Origin: Isoetes taiwanensis
Lineage: Eukaryota; Streptophyta; Lycopodiopsida; Isoetales; Isoetaceae
Direction of reading: 5' to 3'
NCBI GenBank assembly: GCA_021234155.1
Contig: JAJEKV010000050.1
Location: 6,783,199-6,847,198 of the forward strand
DNA: 64,000 nucleotides
Shown: one piece after another, positions 23,109-34,956 of the stretch
Layout: each line of letters starts with the position of its first letter
Numbering within the stretch: position 1 is the first letter of the stretch
Position numbers and translations under genes: made by a program
The notes under the pieces: generated by a model
Told to the model about the DNA's origin: nothing
The model's input: only the letters and a program-made list of their open reading frames with translations
The model's database searches: none

Positions 23109-24045
23109 GAAAACATACTTAACGTCATTTCCCACTTGCCATTAAGTTAAGTTAAATAGGACAAATAACTGGAACTTGCTTTTCCACTGACCCTTAAGTT
23201 AATATCAGTTAAGTTAATTCCAGTTAATTTTTAACCGTTCATTAACTTAACGGAGCATCCTTCTCACTAGAAAAGTTAAGTTATTTTTTTAACCAAATTT
23301 AAAAATATTTAACCAACTAGTGCAAAAGTTAAGTGACCTAAGCAAGGTCCACTTAACTTTTAAATTTTTGGTTAAGCATTAAGCTAACTTAACTACAAGT
23401 GAGAAATGGTTCCAGTTAGGTTAGACTTTTAAATCGTAATTTTGACAAGGAGGCCAATTAGTTGACCGTGTCTTATTAGTTTGATAGATTGAATAAAAAA
23501 CATTAAAATAGGAGGTGGATTTTAAGAATTTTATGATTAATTGACTGGTCACGTAGTACTTGACTAGAAAGTATTAAAATGGAGAGAGTTGACTACAAGT
23601 CAATTGATTGGTGAGAAAGTGTCTAAGTTAACCAAAAGTCAACTCATTGACTAGAGAGCCAACCACTTTACTAGATTTTACTAGGTAGTCAAACAATTCA
23701 CAAAAAATAGTAACTTGACAAAAGGTCATGTCCTCTATTTAACTTAACCGTGATCTCTTAAATCAAGTGAGAAACGAACACATTTATCTCTAACCTAACA
23801 AAACTTCTTAACGCTGAGTGTGAAGCACAAGCTCATTATAAAGGTTAGGTTAAGTTGATTTCATGAGCTTAACCTAAGTGGTCCATAATTGGTATAGTGT
23901 GAATGCATATTTTCACAATCTTTTAAGTTAGTCTTATCTTAATGACTTTAATGGGAAATCACAACCTACTTTCCGTTAAGTTAAGAGATAACCAATTGGT
24001 TAAGTTAACCTAACCTAATTGCGAGTGGGAAACTACCCTTAGTTT
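23109..24045. mobile_element. 937-bp TIR element nested in the Gypsy relic
   Basis: The octamer CTTTACTT stands at 23101-23108 and again at 24046-24053, as expected of an 8-bp target-site duplication. The intervening ends are inverted repeats (TTTCCCACTTGCCATTAAGT at the left, TTTCCCACTCGCAATTAGGT on the reverse complement of the right end). The interior is packed with TTAAGTTAA / GGTTAAGTTA words in both orientations, like the subterminal transposase-binding repeats of hAT elements. No coding capacity is seen, so it is non-autonomous. hAT or P-like membership is inferred from the duplication length. Confidence 0.65.
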
Positions 24046-24053
24046 CTTTACTT

Positions 24054-24950
24054 TCCATTTTTACTTCTCGAGATAAGTAGGACATTCATAAAAATTATGG
24101 TCGGTTGAATAACATACAAAACACTTATTCTCTCGCATTAGCAGGATCTTGTGTGCATGGTAAGATTCCTTCGGCTCCTTAGCCCCAAAGCCACTCGCCT
24201 CTTTCACAGACACCTTGAGGCCTCGTTGAGTGTTAATTGCTTTCGTGAGGGCCAAACCTTCCTCTTCTACTTTCTCTGCCTATTTACAGAGCTCGCCAAA
24301 AGAAATATTTGCAACTTGAAGAACGAACTTCTCCCCCGCCCAAAGATGAACGTCACCCATGAGTTTTTCAGACTTGTCAGTATTGTTTTTACTAAGCTAG
24401 AGTCCCTTCTTTAAAACACGGGCAGCGAAGGCTCGAACTGTTTCCACGTTTCCTTGGGCCATTTATTCCATTCAGCGATAAGATCTCGCTCCCAATTATG
24501 GCTCAAAAAACAATCTTTAGATTGCTTTTCAAATTCGGCAAAGGCATTAATGGGCAGATCGACTGGTTGGTCCTTCTAGATCAGTCCTTTGCAACACCAT
24601 CTAGATGGAGATCAACGGAATATAATTGAGTGCTTCCGTCATCCTTGGTTTTGGCAAAATATGAATTCAAATCCCGCAGCCATGTGAAAAGCCCATCTGC
24701 ATCAGAATATGTTTTAACTTCAATTTTGACATTGGCACAAATCTTGATGCCACTATGTGGACGCTCTGCAGCCTGCTGCAACTGTGCCACCTGCATTCGA
24801 ATAGACTCCAGCTCTTATAACTCAACAAGAGCATCGGCAGCTGCAAGTTTCTTCTTCATGAGCGAATATCATTCTCTAACTCAAACAGTTTCTCCTTGAG
24901 TTCCTCTTCTTTAAAGTTAGGATTGCAGAAGAATTGACCATTGAAACTTG
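24054..24950 (-). pseudogene. Ty3/Gypsy gag relic with zinc knuckle
   Basis: From the primer-binding site downward, minus-strand frames give a short acidic coiled-coil-like start (FKEEELKEKLFELENDI), then IKVEVKTYSDADGLFTWLRD-like capsid sequence (24796-24581; it reads IEVKTYSDADGLFTWL) and WERDLIAEWNKWP. The segment ends with a CCHC knuckle, KCFVCYSTDHNFYECPTYLE (about 24120-24064). Stops and shifts interrupt it. Gag packages the RNA genome of the retrotransposon. Protease was not recognised, and its expected place is taken by the nested TIR element. Confidence 0.75.
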
Positions 24951-24952
24951 TT

Positions 24953-24964
24953 GCTCTGATACCA
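24953..24964 (-). promoter_or_regulatory. Gypsy primer-binding site for initiator tRNA-Met
   Basis: On the minus strand the sequence reads TGGTATCAGAGC, the classic complement to the 3' end of initiator tRNA-Met. It lies just before the gag start, so the 5' LTR should occupy roughly 24970-25290. I could not define its TG...CA ends. Confidence 0.85.
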
Positions 24965-24965
24965 C

Positions 24966-27730
24966 TAAAACGGACTCTTGACGTTGCAAGCTATCTTACC
25001 ACCCAACTGCGAGCTCTCAGCCCAAATATAACTACCCTTGAGCTTCTCCCCCAAGCAATTGTATAGCTTGCATGCCCTTTGGTCCCAAAAGGGCCATACC
25101 TTCCTTTGGACCAAAGGCCCAAAGACCCCACGTGGCCCAAAAAGGCCCAAGGCCTTTCCATGCCCTTGGTATGTTGCAATTGTGCTCACTGTCATTTGGC
25201 TTCTGTAGGTTCTTATTAGTAAAGGAGGCGATCAAACGGACAGAAGCAACAACATGCTAAATTCGATGTCTCAGATAATAGTTTCCTGTTGATATATGGT
25301 TTTTACAAATTCCACCCAGCTGCATCAACAGAGAGTGTGTTTTCATGTTTCTTGCTGTCGTTTCGTTTCATGGTTCTTGTTGGGTTTTAGGGTTATTAAT
25401 GGTTTGAAAGGGGGGTTTTGTTTTGTGTTGTATATTAGAGTTAGCAAAACAACTGGAAAGAAGCAACAATGAGTGCAAAAGTCTCACCTTGCATGAAGTT
25501 CCATGGCTTCATTCTATGCGTTGAAATTTGTTCTTGGGTTTGCCCCAAAATGAAACGACCCGGACTTCCCCAATTCCTCGGATCAACAGGGGCTCATTGT
25601 ATACAATTTTTTCTAATGCATCGGAATGAGAAAATGGAAAACGAGTGCACCGAATCGTGCAAAAGAATGACGGGCACTTGGTAATGCATCGTGGAATTTT
25701 CAGCGAAGATGGAGAAACCCTGCATGGCATAGTTCTAGTCAAACCCCTGCAATTTCCGGCATGGCTGACGACCCTGGAGCCAATGTTCTCCTGGAGTCAA
25801 CAAGGCTTTTTACCAGAAATTTCAAGAATCCAATCACGCATTCAGCCACACAAGGCACTGCTTAGTTTTAGGGTGCAGGCATTCAGCATTTCATATTTAA
25901 CAAAACGACAAAATGAGGAGCTCAAAGCTCCAAAACTGCAATCTTTAGGGAGCTGTAACATGTAACACAGTAACTGTTCCGGGATTCAGAACTCTGATGT
26001 TCAGAAACGGGCACATCAGCACAAAGGGCCAGAGAATGGGCAAAATCAATGTTTAACCTAACCTAGAATGCAGTCTCGATATTGTCCAGAACAATTGAAA
26101 AAAGCAAGCTTTGTCTGCTCTGCCTGCTTGCTTGCTTGTTGCAGGTCTTGAGTCTCGGGACGGTCCCGCGCTGCCGCTGCAGCTCGCTTCAAGCGCTGCT
26201 CTAAATGCAAAAAATCGGGTGGCATTAAATGGATCGGTTTAGTGAGCAGGTGGGCCTTCAATATTTGGGTCAAAGATTCTGGCAAAGTCGCGAACTCTGC
26301 CGCCTCGTTTTTGCCGCGCGGCGGTGATCTGCTTTGTAGATTTGTTTAAGCGGTTTACCGATGATCTACATTTTGTGCAACAAAATTTTCAGAACCTCAT
26401 TAAAGTGAATACGCCAATACACCACCGGCACGCAAATCCAAAAGCCCTTTGCATGGCGGGGATATTGCAAAACTTCAATTTTGCCACGCAGGGCATCCGT
26501 GAAATTGAAGCGCCGGAATCAAGCCCGGAGTTAAGGCAATTATCCCATTTCTAACCAACTTTGGGTCATACAAAATGTGCTTGTTAAGTATAAGTATACC
26601 CTTGAAAAACTTGGTAAGCTGAACTCAAGGTAACCGAAATGCAATTGATATGTTTCTTTGTATTGCGGGGTCACTCAATTATTATTTACACCGAGAGTTG
26701 CTATTGTAGATGCAAATAGGAGGCAAAAGTGCTTGAAGTCATGCGGTCCAAGAGAACTATGATACCAATTTGAAAATTGTGATTATTCTTAAAGAAGTCT
26801 TGTTTTCTTCTCAGATCTGTTGCCTTTCACAACAAACCAATGCACATGTAGTTTTTAATGAGCTCCTCACATCATCTATAAAAGAACTTCATAGAAGGGA
26901 TGGAACAATTAAAAGGCATCTCTATACGCCATAAATAAAGACATCATAAGATCACAGTTATTGTCAACAAAAGGACTACTATGGGCACATTATTTATTCA
27001 CGTTGAACAACAATCTTTCAACAACGAATAAACTGCATCCAATGCACATATAGACAAACCATGCATTTGCAAGAAACAAAAAGTTATAGCCATGAGTAGA
27101 AAAAATGCAATAACAAGACCTTTATCATGGGGCAATTATCCCATTTCTAACCAACATGGGTCATACAAAATGAGAGTTTGCTCTGGTCTTACAGCATGTG
27201 TACTCTACATAAGCCCCAACAAAGCCGTTTGTGTTCTTATTCACCGTCAACACCTCAATAGGCATCTAAAACTCCTTTGCACCTATTTGCGGCATAAAAT
27301 GTGGTTACAAAGAAACATGTAATCAAGTCCATTTCCAATAAACTACAGATGAGCTTTTAGCATGTCTCTAGATAATCTTGAAGCCAGTATTCCTCACCAA
27401 GCATTACACTAGTTGAGCTGCTATAAAAGCTGGTTGTTACAAATATTGGCGCAATCTGAGCCTTCTTATGTGCAAGCTCCAGAATCTTGAAAGAGAAAGA
27501 GCCATTATCCTGTAAGTTAGACTACTTTATTAATTACCACATTTAAGTTCATCAATCACATCTAGGGTCATCAATCTTGTCACACACAACAAGCATTGAA
27601 TTAGATCCTATCATTATATATTAAGAATAATGAAAAAGCAACAACCTGGTTGAACTTACTATTTATTACAACAATAACATACACGTATTCTTTATTTCGA
27701 AGCATTTCTGCTACCAATATGGGAAATATA
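24966..27730. other. Probable decayed LTR, then intergenic DNA
   Basis: The first few hundred bases probably belong to the LTR of the minus-strand Gypsy element and contain repeated GGCCCAAAGRCC-like words (25080-25170). Beyond that no gene is recognised. A 43-bp direct repeat (26535-26578 and 27131-27173, GGCAATTATCCCATTTCTAA) is listed separately. Confidence 0.4.
26535..27173. repeat. 43-bp direct repeats flanking about 550 bp
   Basis: The copies at 26535-26578 and 27131-27173 (GGCAATTATCCCATTTCTAA and GGGTCATACAAAATG) differ at very few positions. The sequence between has no coding signal. Confidence 0.7.
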
Positions 27731-27884
27731 CGCCTAGGCTCATTTGAAGGTCTTCTTCTCATCTTTCCAACGCATGCTCTTGCACGAAAAACGGAGGTTG
27801 TTTAAGAAAGTTATGGCCATGTTTCTAATTATCTCTCAAATTGAGACAGCAAATGTATTTCCATTTATTTCGCCCACTTTATTG

Positions 27885-28330
27885 GCTCCCGAAACTGAGT
27901 TCGCGAACCAAGCGGGTTCGCCCAGCGAACCGGAAAAAATTAAGCTGGCGAACCCTTGGTCGCTTAAGCGCGACCCGGACCGGCGTGGCGGAGCGTCGCT
28001 GGCGAGGTGTCGGCGTAGCCTTCCCTCGGGTTCGCTGGGCGAACCGGGTTTGTTGCAGGATTCGGGGTCGCGAGCATGGTGGGAGTACGGGCGGCTAGTA
28101 CTGGGTTAGCTGGTTCGCCGGGCGAACCCCGCCCTCCTGACGTCCTGGTAATGGCGGCAAGCGGGTGCGCAGGGTGTGGCGGGTCCGCAGAACGGCGGCA
28201 GCTACGACCCGGAACCCGGGTCCTGTGGCGGCGGGCTGGCAGGTCTGGCGGCGGGGCGGGCGGGTCTGTCGGCCCGTCACCGGTTCCGAGGAGCCCGTGG
28301 CCGACCCATGGCATGCCTCCGGCCTAGAAT
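27885..28330. repeat. GC-rich tract with repeated GGTTCGC / GCGAACC palindromes
   Basis: Starting at TTTATTGGCTCCCGAAACTG, the composition becomes strongly GC- and CpG-rich. The palindromes GGTTCGCCCAGCGAACC (27915-27931), GGTTCGCTGGGCGAACC (28029-28045) and GGTTCGCCGGGCGAACC (28112-28128) recur. A diverged relative of the left boundary is at 55853 (TTTATTGGCTATCGAAACTG, then TTCGCTTGGGTGAATCC). Long open frames on both strands follow from the composition and are not called. Confidence 0.6.
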
Positions 28331-28414
28331 GTTACTCTCATCATAACAATGTTACTTATATGAATGTTACTTATTTTTTCTAGCAATTTCTTCGCCTTCT
28401 CACTGTCATTCTCG

Positions 28415-28485
28415 GACGCTCCAGAAGCAGCTCCAGAAGAAGCTCCAGAAGCAAGAAGAAGCTCCAGAAGCAATTCCAGAAGTGG
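28415..28485. repeat. GCTCCAGAAG minisatellite
   Basis: Six to seven units of GCTCCAGAAGCA / GCTCCAGAAGAA in tandem. Confidence 0.8.
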
Positions 28486-28719
28486 AATCGATTGGAGAAC
28501 GCAGCTCCTTAGCACGTTAAAAACAAGTATTTAAGCCTTCCTTTTTTCTTTCTTTTTGAGCGATTTTGAGATGCATTGGCGATTTTGAGTCTTGTTTTGA
28601 GCTCCATTGACAAAATTATAAGTGTGCTCGTACAATTGCATCTAGGTTCCCTATTGCCATCCCTATTGCTACACATGGTGAGAGTTGCCCATCATAATAA
28701 AATATGTTTCCTTAAGTGG

Positions 28720-28835
28720 GCGCTTATTTTTATTTGTTGAAGCTTATTTTTATTTCTTTGAGCGTTGAACTTATTTTTATTTGTTGAAGCTTGTTTTTAT
28801 TTGTTGAAGCTTCTCCTTTATTTCTTAAAGCTTCT
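28720..28835. repeat. TTATTTTTATTTGTTGAAGC tandem array
   Basis: Four to five 20-25 bp units, the last ones decayed to TTATTTCTTAAAGCTTCTC. Confidence 0.8.
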
Positions 28836-28859
28836 CTTAAAGTGTGACTCATAATCACC

Positions 28860-31060
28860 GGAATTCGGATATCTATTTGAGCACTCTACATTTATCCGCC
28901 CGAGACCATGTCTCACCCGAGGCAATTCCCGGTCGGCATGGATGGCGTCCCTTGCCATTTGGCTCAACAGAGTACGATGTCCCCTGGTGTCGGTAGCATT
29001 GTCGAATGGTACCCCAACCGCACCGCTTTATCTTATCCGCTAGGTATGTTTTGTGTGCTTGTTAACCGTATTTGTTTTGTGACGAGGGAATACCATGGCA
29101 TTTGGTGCCTCGTCTTGCGCGAGTCCACCGCGTCATTGAGAGCTGGTCGGGCCCACACCGTTGCCCGCCCGGTGGATTTGCCTGCACACGGGTGTACACA
29201 CTTTGTGGACAAGATTCGTCGCGACCGGATTTCCTGGATTGACCCGCTGATGGAGCTTGGGGTTACCACCATCGAGCCACCATCATGCAGATCAATGGTG
29301 GCCCACCGGCGAACATTCCGGGCCGAGGGGTGCAACCCCGCCGAATTGCGAGAGAGTGGTGTCCGAGCGGGAGAGGGCTGCAAAACGTCGAAGATCCCGC
29401 AAAGCCGCGACGTATGATGGAGGCCGCGCCGCATATAGAGAGGCGAGGAGACAAGGCGCAATAACGATGCGCCTACAACATGTCCTTACCCCTCGAGGCG
29501 GCCCTAGATGCCTTCCCCGAGGGGCCGGGCCATGTTTTATGAGGCCAAGACACAAAGACAAAGGGGAGCGCGAGAGGATGCAGCCCTATCATGAAGGTCG
29601 ACGTAGTCGAGCTAGTGCCCGCGGTGGCGTTCAGCGAGGAAGACCGGACCGCACATGCTATGCTCAATGACCGGGCCATTGCACGCGAGGATCGGGTGGC
29701 CATTTGCCCGAAGTTGCTAGCCGAGCTCCGGGATACGGGAGTCTCGGCCAAGTTACGATCGGAGTCATCTTTGCCACCGCTTTGGATATGAGCATCCACA
29801 CTCCAACCGATCCCTCCTTCGGGAGGAGGTGAGTGGCTTGCGGCCGACAGGGGAAGAGTTCCAAATGGAGGTAGGGACCAGTCGGATCCGACCCCACTCA
29901 TGAGACATGTCCGGCTGCCGGGCCGATTCGTACATGGCCACCCCGCCTTCCATAGGGCTCGCGCTTGGATGGCGGCTGACCCGCCGAGGGGGTCGCTGGT
30001 CCTCGATGATATCATGAGGATGGCGATGGCGAGCACGGGCATGGCACACACCTTGACATCGCCATTTCCGCTTTGATCGCAATGTCGAGGGAGCAGAGGC
30101 ATGGATAAGAGACCGAAAGCACGCGGTTTTTTCGTGTACCACGCCGAGAGTTCGGCAGGCACACCATCCAGGAGCTACCCGGTGTGTACCCATTCGAGGA
30201 TGGTCTCCGACCCGGCGGTCGGCCACGGTTCCCGTGAGCACTTACGGATCCATCTAGGTTATATCTTGATCCCTTTTCGGGAAGAGGTTAGGGTTCACGA
30301 CTTTTACGGCCAGCCAGATCACCCAACACCTTGCCATGGTTGCTGGCGGCGGCGTCGATGATGTCGTCGGCGACTTGGATATTGCAGGAGGGCCCGGGCC
30401 AGCATGCGGCGATAAACTAACATCGACCTCCTCGAGGCGTCGCCCGATGGACAAAGGGAGGAGGGGCACATTCGAAAGTGTTGATGAGGTGCGTGTCGGG
30501 TTTATGTTTAGTTTGTATGGATCGGCCAAATCACCACCCTTTGGATGTGCTTGTATGTAGCGTGTTGCGGGCAGGATGCTTGAGAGGCGGCGTCGTGGAG
30601 CTGTTGATGATAGACCCCGTTACTATCACGACTATGTTCGGGCCGGGTGTCGAAACGTCCCTCCCGAGGAGTCGTCTCCCACCTTCTTCCCCTACCGAGC
30701 ATCCCGACCGGGTGCACTACGTCCGTGCTCCGCCCATCGTCACAAGGTAAGTACTGATTCTTTGCTTTAGTTTCAATTCGAGGCAATCCTCGACTTAAAG
30801 GAACCGAAAGTCATACATCTTTGGCGTGTCATGGTGGTCATTGGATGCTTGTTGCTCTCATACGATCCGGGCGACGTGCGCACCCGCCCTAGGCCTCCGA
30901 GATGGCGATCCGTGGGCTGGTGGTACTTCGACAACATGCCCGCGGCGCCGGGTGAATCCGTCCGGGTTCGCTTAGGCGAATTCGGGTTAGCCCTGCGAAC
31001 CCAGTTAGGCCTTAACCGTTTAGTAGGCCATTCGAAGCACCGCATTTATTTGATATGCTT
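28860..31060 (+). other. GC/CpG-rich tract with unrecognised coding-like frames
   Basis: About 2.2 kb differ sharply in composition from the AT-rich surroundings and keep many CpG dinucleotides. The plus strand has long frames at 28908-29417 (169 residues), 29257-29670 and 29591-29791. Further pieces run to about 30560, and a GTAAGT occurs at 30747. Antisense frames of up to 229 residues also exist, so openness alone proves little. I recognise no domain. The ends carry GGTTCGC-like words (30964-31002), as does the tract at 27.9-28.1 kb, so the two GC-rich blocks may be one element. It could be a relatively young retroelement of unknown type, a captured gene or transferred DNA. Confidence 0.35.
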
Positions 31061-31173
31061 ACCTTAGAAAATTCAGAAACATGCACCTAGCATCATTTTT
31101 GGAACTCTCATTGAGCTCTCCAACAAAGCCCTATGTGCTGAGAATGGAGCTTCTCTTTGAGATTTATACACAT

Positions 31174-31906
31174 CATGGTTACCCGGAACCGGAACGGGAA
31201 CCGAACGCGACACCAAATTTCGAACCGGGCCGAACACTTGAATCCGAACATCCAACTTTGGAAAAAATAAATTTTGAAAATGGATTTGGTGTTCCCATGA
31301 GCTGATTAACCTATTGAACTAGTTTTCAATTTGAAAATGTCAAAGGGTGATGTATAATAATGGCCAAATGAAAATAAGGCTCTAACGTAATTACACATTC
31401 TTATAAATAAACATAAAAAACACCACATAGTTTAACTTTTATGACGAATATATCTTAAGCCATCATTATAAAGAAGAAATCTTTTATTATCGCAAATATT
31501 ATCACTATTACCTTCTTCACTTCAATTTCTTCATCCTCACAATGTTCGGGCTTCATTATTATGTTGTTCTGTCTGCGTATGGTGGCCCACTCAAAGTTTC
31601 GGTAAACGAAAAAAAGAGGAGAAGGGCTTTTTGCCCTGTTTCTACGAATGAATATCAGAGGCCCAAACCTACCAAAATCGAAATTTGCAAAAGTAAAAGT
31701 GAAAAATAAGAAAAAAAGATGAAGGAAATGGTCAAAACAAATTTTATAGTTGGGAACAACGTTCCCAACTTACCGGAACGTTGTCGGAACGGCGTTCCGG
31801 GTAACATGCACATTCGGAACGGGAACAAAAGTTCCCAGAACGTGGCATGCCCCAGAACGTGTTCGGAACCGGAACGGCGTTCGGAACGCCGTTCCCGGTA
31901 ACCATG
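31174..31906. mobile_element. Non-autonomous hAT-type element (733 bp) with 8-bp target duplication
   Basis: The element begins CATGGTTACC and ends GGTAACCATG, and it is flanked by ATACACAT at 31166-31173 and 31907-31914. The duplication fits the hAT target consensus nTnnnnAn. The interior next to both ends is crowded with GGAACG / CGTTCC words and palindromes such as GGAACGGCGTTCC, a layout like subterminal transposase-binding sites. No transposase is encoded, so it would depend on an enzyme elsewhere. Near-perfect ends suggest a fairly recent insertion. Confidence 0.85.
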
Positions 31907-31914
31907 ATACACAT

Positions 31915-34429
31915 CCTTCTAATGCTGCAGGTAAACCAGTTGTTAGTTTCCTTTGAAGAACTCAAAGTAAAGATTTCTCCTTCATTTCATAGTCCAAAAA
32001 TGACAGGCAACAAGAGATAGATGTATTTTTATGCACAGATTTTACCCTTTAACTTAAATGCAGCATCAAGTTTGAGGCCGAAACTGTGGCAGAAGGCTTA
32101 AGCTCACATCCATTCTCATCCATTCTTTACGTGTCTGGAACCATAATGGAACCATAATGCACCGCCAGATCCTATCCAACAGTCTCGGAATTTATGGGTG
32201 TATGGGAACACGAGGGGCTCAAGCTGTCGCTAGGAGTCTGGATTACTGCATTGCTTTTGGAGAATGTGAAGCATCAAGCATCAACAATTGCTACTAATTA
32301 CTAACTCCTAACCCTGTTTCTCGAATCAGAATCAGAAGCAAAATGTCAAATAGAACCCTATATGTATTGAAAAAATCACAGAGTATACAACGAACATTAA
32401 CAGGTTTTATTCCTTCAAGAAATGGAAGCCACACATGCTCCGACGGTCTGATAAGAAGACGATAACCTTGAATGCACAGCCGTAATGGCCTTAGAGCAGA
32501 GATACCAGCTATTTCTTATTTGCCAAAGCAACAGATTGAATAGCCTGAAGAATCCAATTGCAAAAGCTTGGATATGGCTGCTGGTTTTGCATGAGAGAAA
32601 AGAGCAATGCAACATCATAAAATATATACGACACTGAAGAGAACCGATCACACAGAGGAATTCACAAATCTAAATTTAACCTTCTACCGTAAACAAAGCT
32701 GCCCAGGCAAGGAGAAATCCATCAAATTAAGAGAAGTTTTGGCAAAAGGTCAGGAAGCACTCACGATATTTTTGCTTGCTCTAAAGATCTTGTATGCCTG
32801 AACCGATGGAGGCATCCCGGATATTTGGAAGGAGCAAACACATAGTAGGTAGCAGAATAAAACATAACAGGGATATATAAGAACGAGCTATCCAACTGTT
32901 TGACCTATGTGCTTGCTTTGCCACTGCCAGTTCTCTTTTATGCGCATATTGATGCCTGCCAAAAGCTTGAAAGCTTTGAAATTTCTTTGGCAATACGAAT
33001 TAGAAGGTTTCGCGTACGCGAAAATCTTCCGACGCCGGAATTTTTTTTTGCTGTATTTTTTACGTTTTATATGGAAAATTTGTGCCGTGTCATACAATTC
33101 ATACATATTTCGTATAAAACGTATAGCGTATTGAACCTATCCCTGAACCACGGGGCATAATGATACGGGGGCATGCTAGGGGGAGTGGTCCAGAGAAGAA
33201 AATAACTAAGGCAATGGGGACATTTGGGAAACAATGGTTACAAGGGCAAGATACCATGGAGCATGGGGCAAGATATTATTAAGCAACCATTCAAGTAAAA
33301 GACAAGGGAGATATTTTAAGGAAAAGGGCTATCACTTATTCGGCAAGACAAATGTTAAAATAGGTCTTAAAGCAACTAATGTTAGTTGCCAAAAAGGCAG
33401 GGATCGGGAGACATCAAGCCTTGGGTTACTATTTTCATAAAAAAGGGGAAACGGCCGAATAGCAGGTAGCGATTTCTGGAGATCGAAATAGCAGGGACAC
33501 AAATAGCCTTCTCCGCCAACAAAAAGGCCGATAGGCTATATCAACAGAAGAACGGCCAGTTCAGGGGCAGTCAGCGGAGCTTCAGACTGGGTTTTCCGGC
33601 TGCTGCAGACAAAACCCGGCACTCTGATATACCTGCTTCTGCTTTCGGCAGCTGCACATGATCTTTGGGTGCTCTGCTCAACTCCGACCTGTGTATATCT
33701 GAATGATTTGAAGATCTTACAGCAGGGCTTCTGGGTCTGCTCTGTTCACTGGCTTTTGGATAGGCATGGAAATCTGGCTTTTCGGTTAAGCCTAAGATTG
33801 TATTGAGTTCTATTCCTTGGTGGTTGAATTGAGCCCATACTATTGTAAGATTGGATTGTTCACAAGCTGAAGGGATAATAGGCTGTGTTCAATTCCTTTC
33901 ACTGCTTCCCTTGGAAATTGCCTTAGTTCTTGTTCTGGATCCGGTTGGGTGGTGAACTGGATGCCCAAATCCATTGGTTGTGGAAACCAAGATGACTAGT
34001 TGTGGAAACCAAGCTACTTGTACTTAAGTAAAGACTGTTATCTTCTTACTTTGTCTATACAATTGTGGTTCAAAGTAGTTACGCCTTTAAGCTTTTCCCT
34101 TAAAGCGTATCACATAAGAACTGGAGCCTAGTGTTTTAGGTTGAAAGTAATATGGGTAATTCGATTGATGGAATTTGTTTATAGAGAGCATGGATTATTA
34201 TTCTATATCCAATTGGGGAATGGTGAAAATTGAACCCACTTTTTGACCCAATACATCCAATGGTCTACATTTAGAGAAAAATTAAGAATTGGTAAAATCT
34301 GATGGAGGAGCAAATAAGACAAAGTGTATAAGGCAAAGAGCGAGCATCTTCGACTTCAACTCGCATGTGAGGCATACTTTAAGGTGAAAATATTTGCTTC
34401 AGTGAGGCAATATCAAAACGTGTTAACAC
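31915..34429. other. Intergenic DNA, no gene recognised
   Basis: About 2.5 kb with short, unsupported frames on both strands. No RNA gene or transposon end was noticed. Confidence 0.45.
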
Positions 34430-34956
34430 GGTGACCTAGCAAATGCACTAATGACCTGTGGTGCAATTGCAGATTCCTTTTTCAAAAACACAAAAATTCG
34501 GCACTTTTGACCTATTTGTACTAAACAAATAAGTCGCATGTCAAACAGAGCAATACTAAGGGCGGAATACTAATGTTCATTGTGCAAAATAATAAATACT
34601 GCATTTTGACTAGAAAAGTCTGAATCATAAAAAGCATTAGTTTTAGCAAATAACGAGTAATGCTAATTTTTTTTTTAAATCAAGGGGTGATTCTTTGTGA
34701 GCAAAGACTTCTTCATCTTCTTGTTCACTTTCTATGAGTATGCTAATAAAGGAAAACACATCATCTGGTACCATTAATTCATTGTAGTTGACATGGATCT
34801 TAAGAAAACTAGATCAACAAAGTCAAAGGAATCATTATTTTTCTCGGTCAATAGTGACTATCCCCAGATCTAGTTGGGCACCCTAACAAGAGGTTCCTCA
34901 TTTTAGCCAGATAGACTCTCTTATCCATGCATGCACTACATTTTACCTTAGTGTCT

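Noticed and set aside
25469-25965. Opposed frames that might encode small proteins
   Set aside because: Similar length on both strands, no motif, and no splice or promoter context.
28076-28327. 83-codon Gly/Arg-rich protein
   Set aside because: It lies inside the palindrome-rich GC tract, with equally long frames on the other strand.
29473-30162. A 229-codon minus-strand open frame in the GC-rich tract
   Set aside because: GC-rich DNA opens several frames at once here. The frame is Ser/Arg-rich, matches no family I know, and overlaps plus-strand frames of similar quality.
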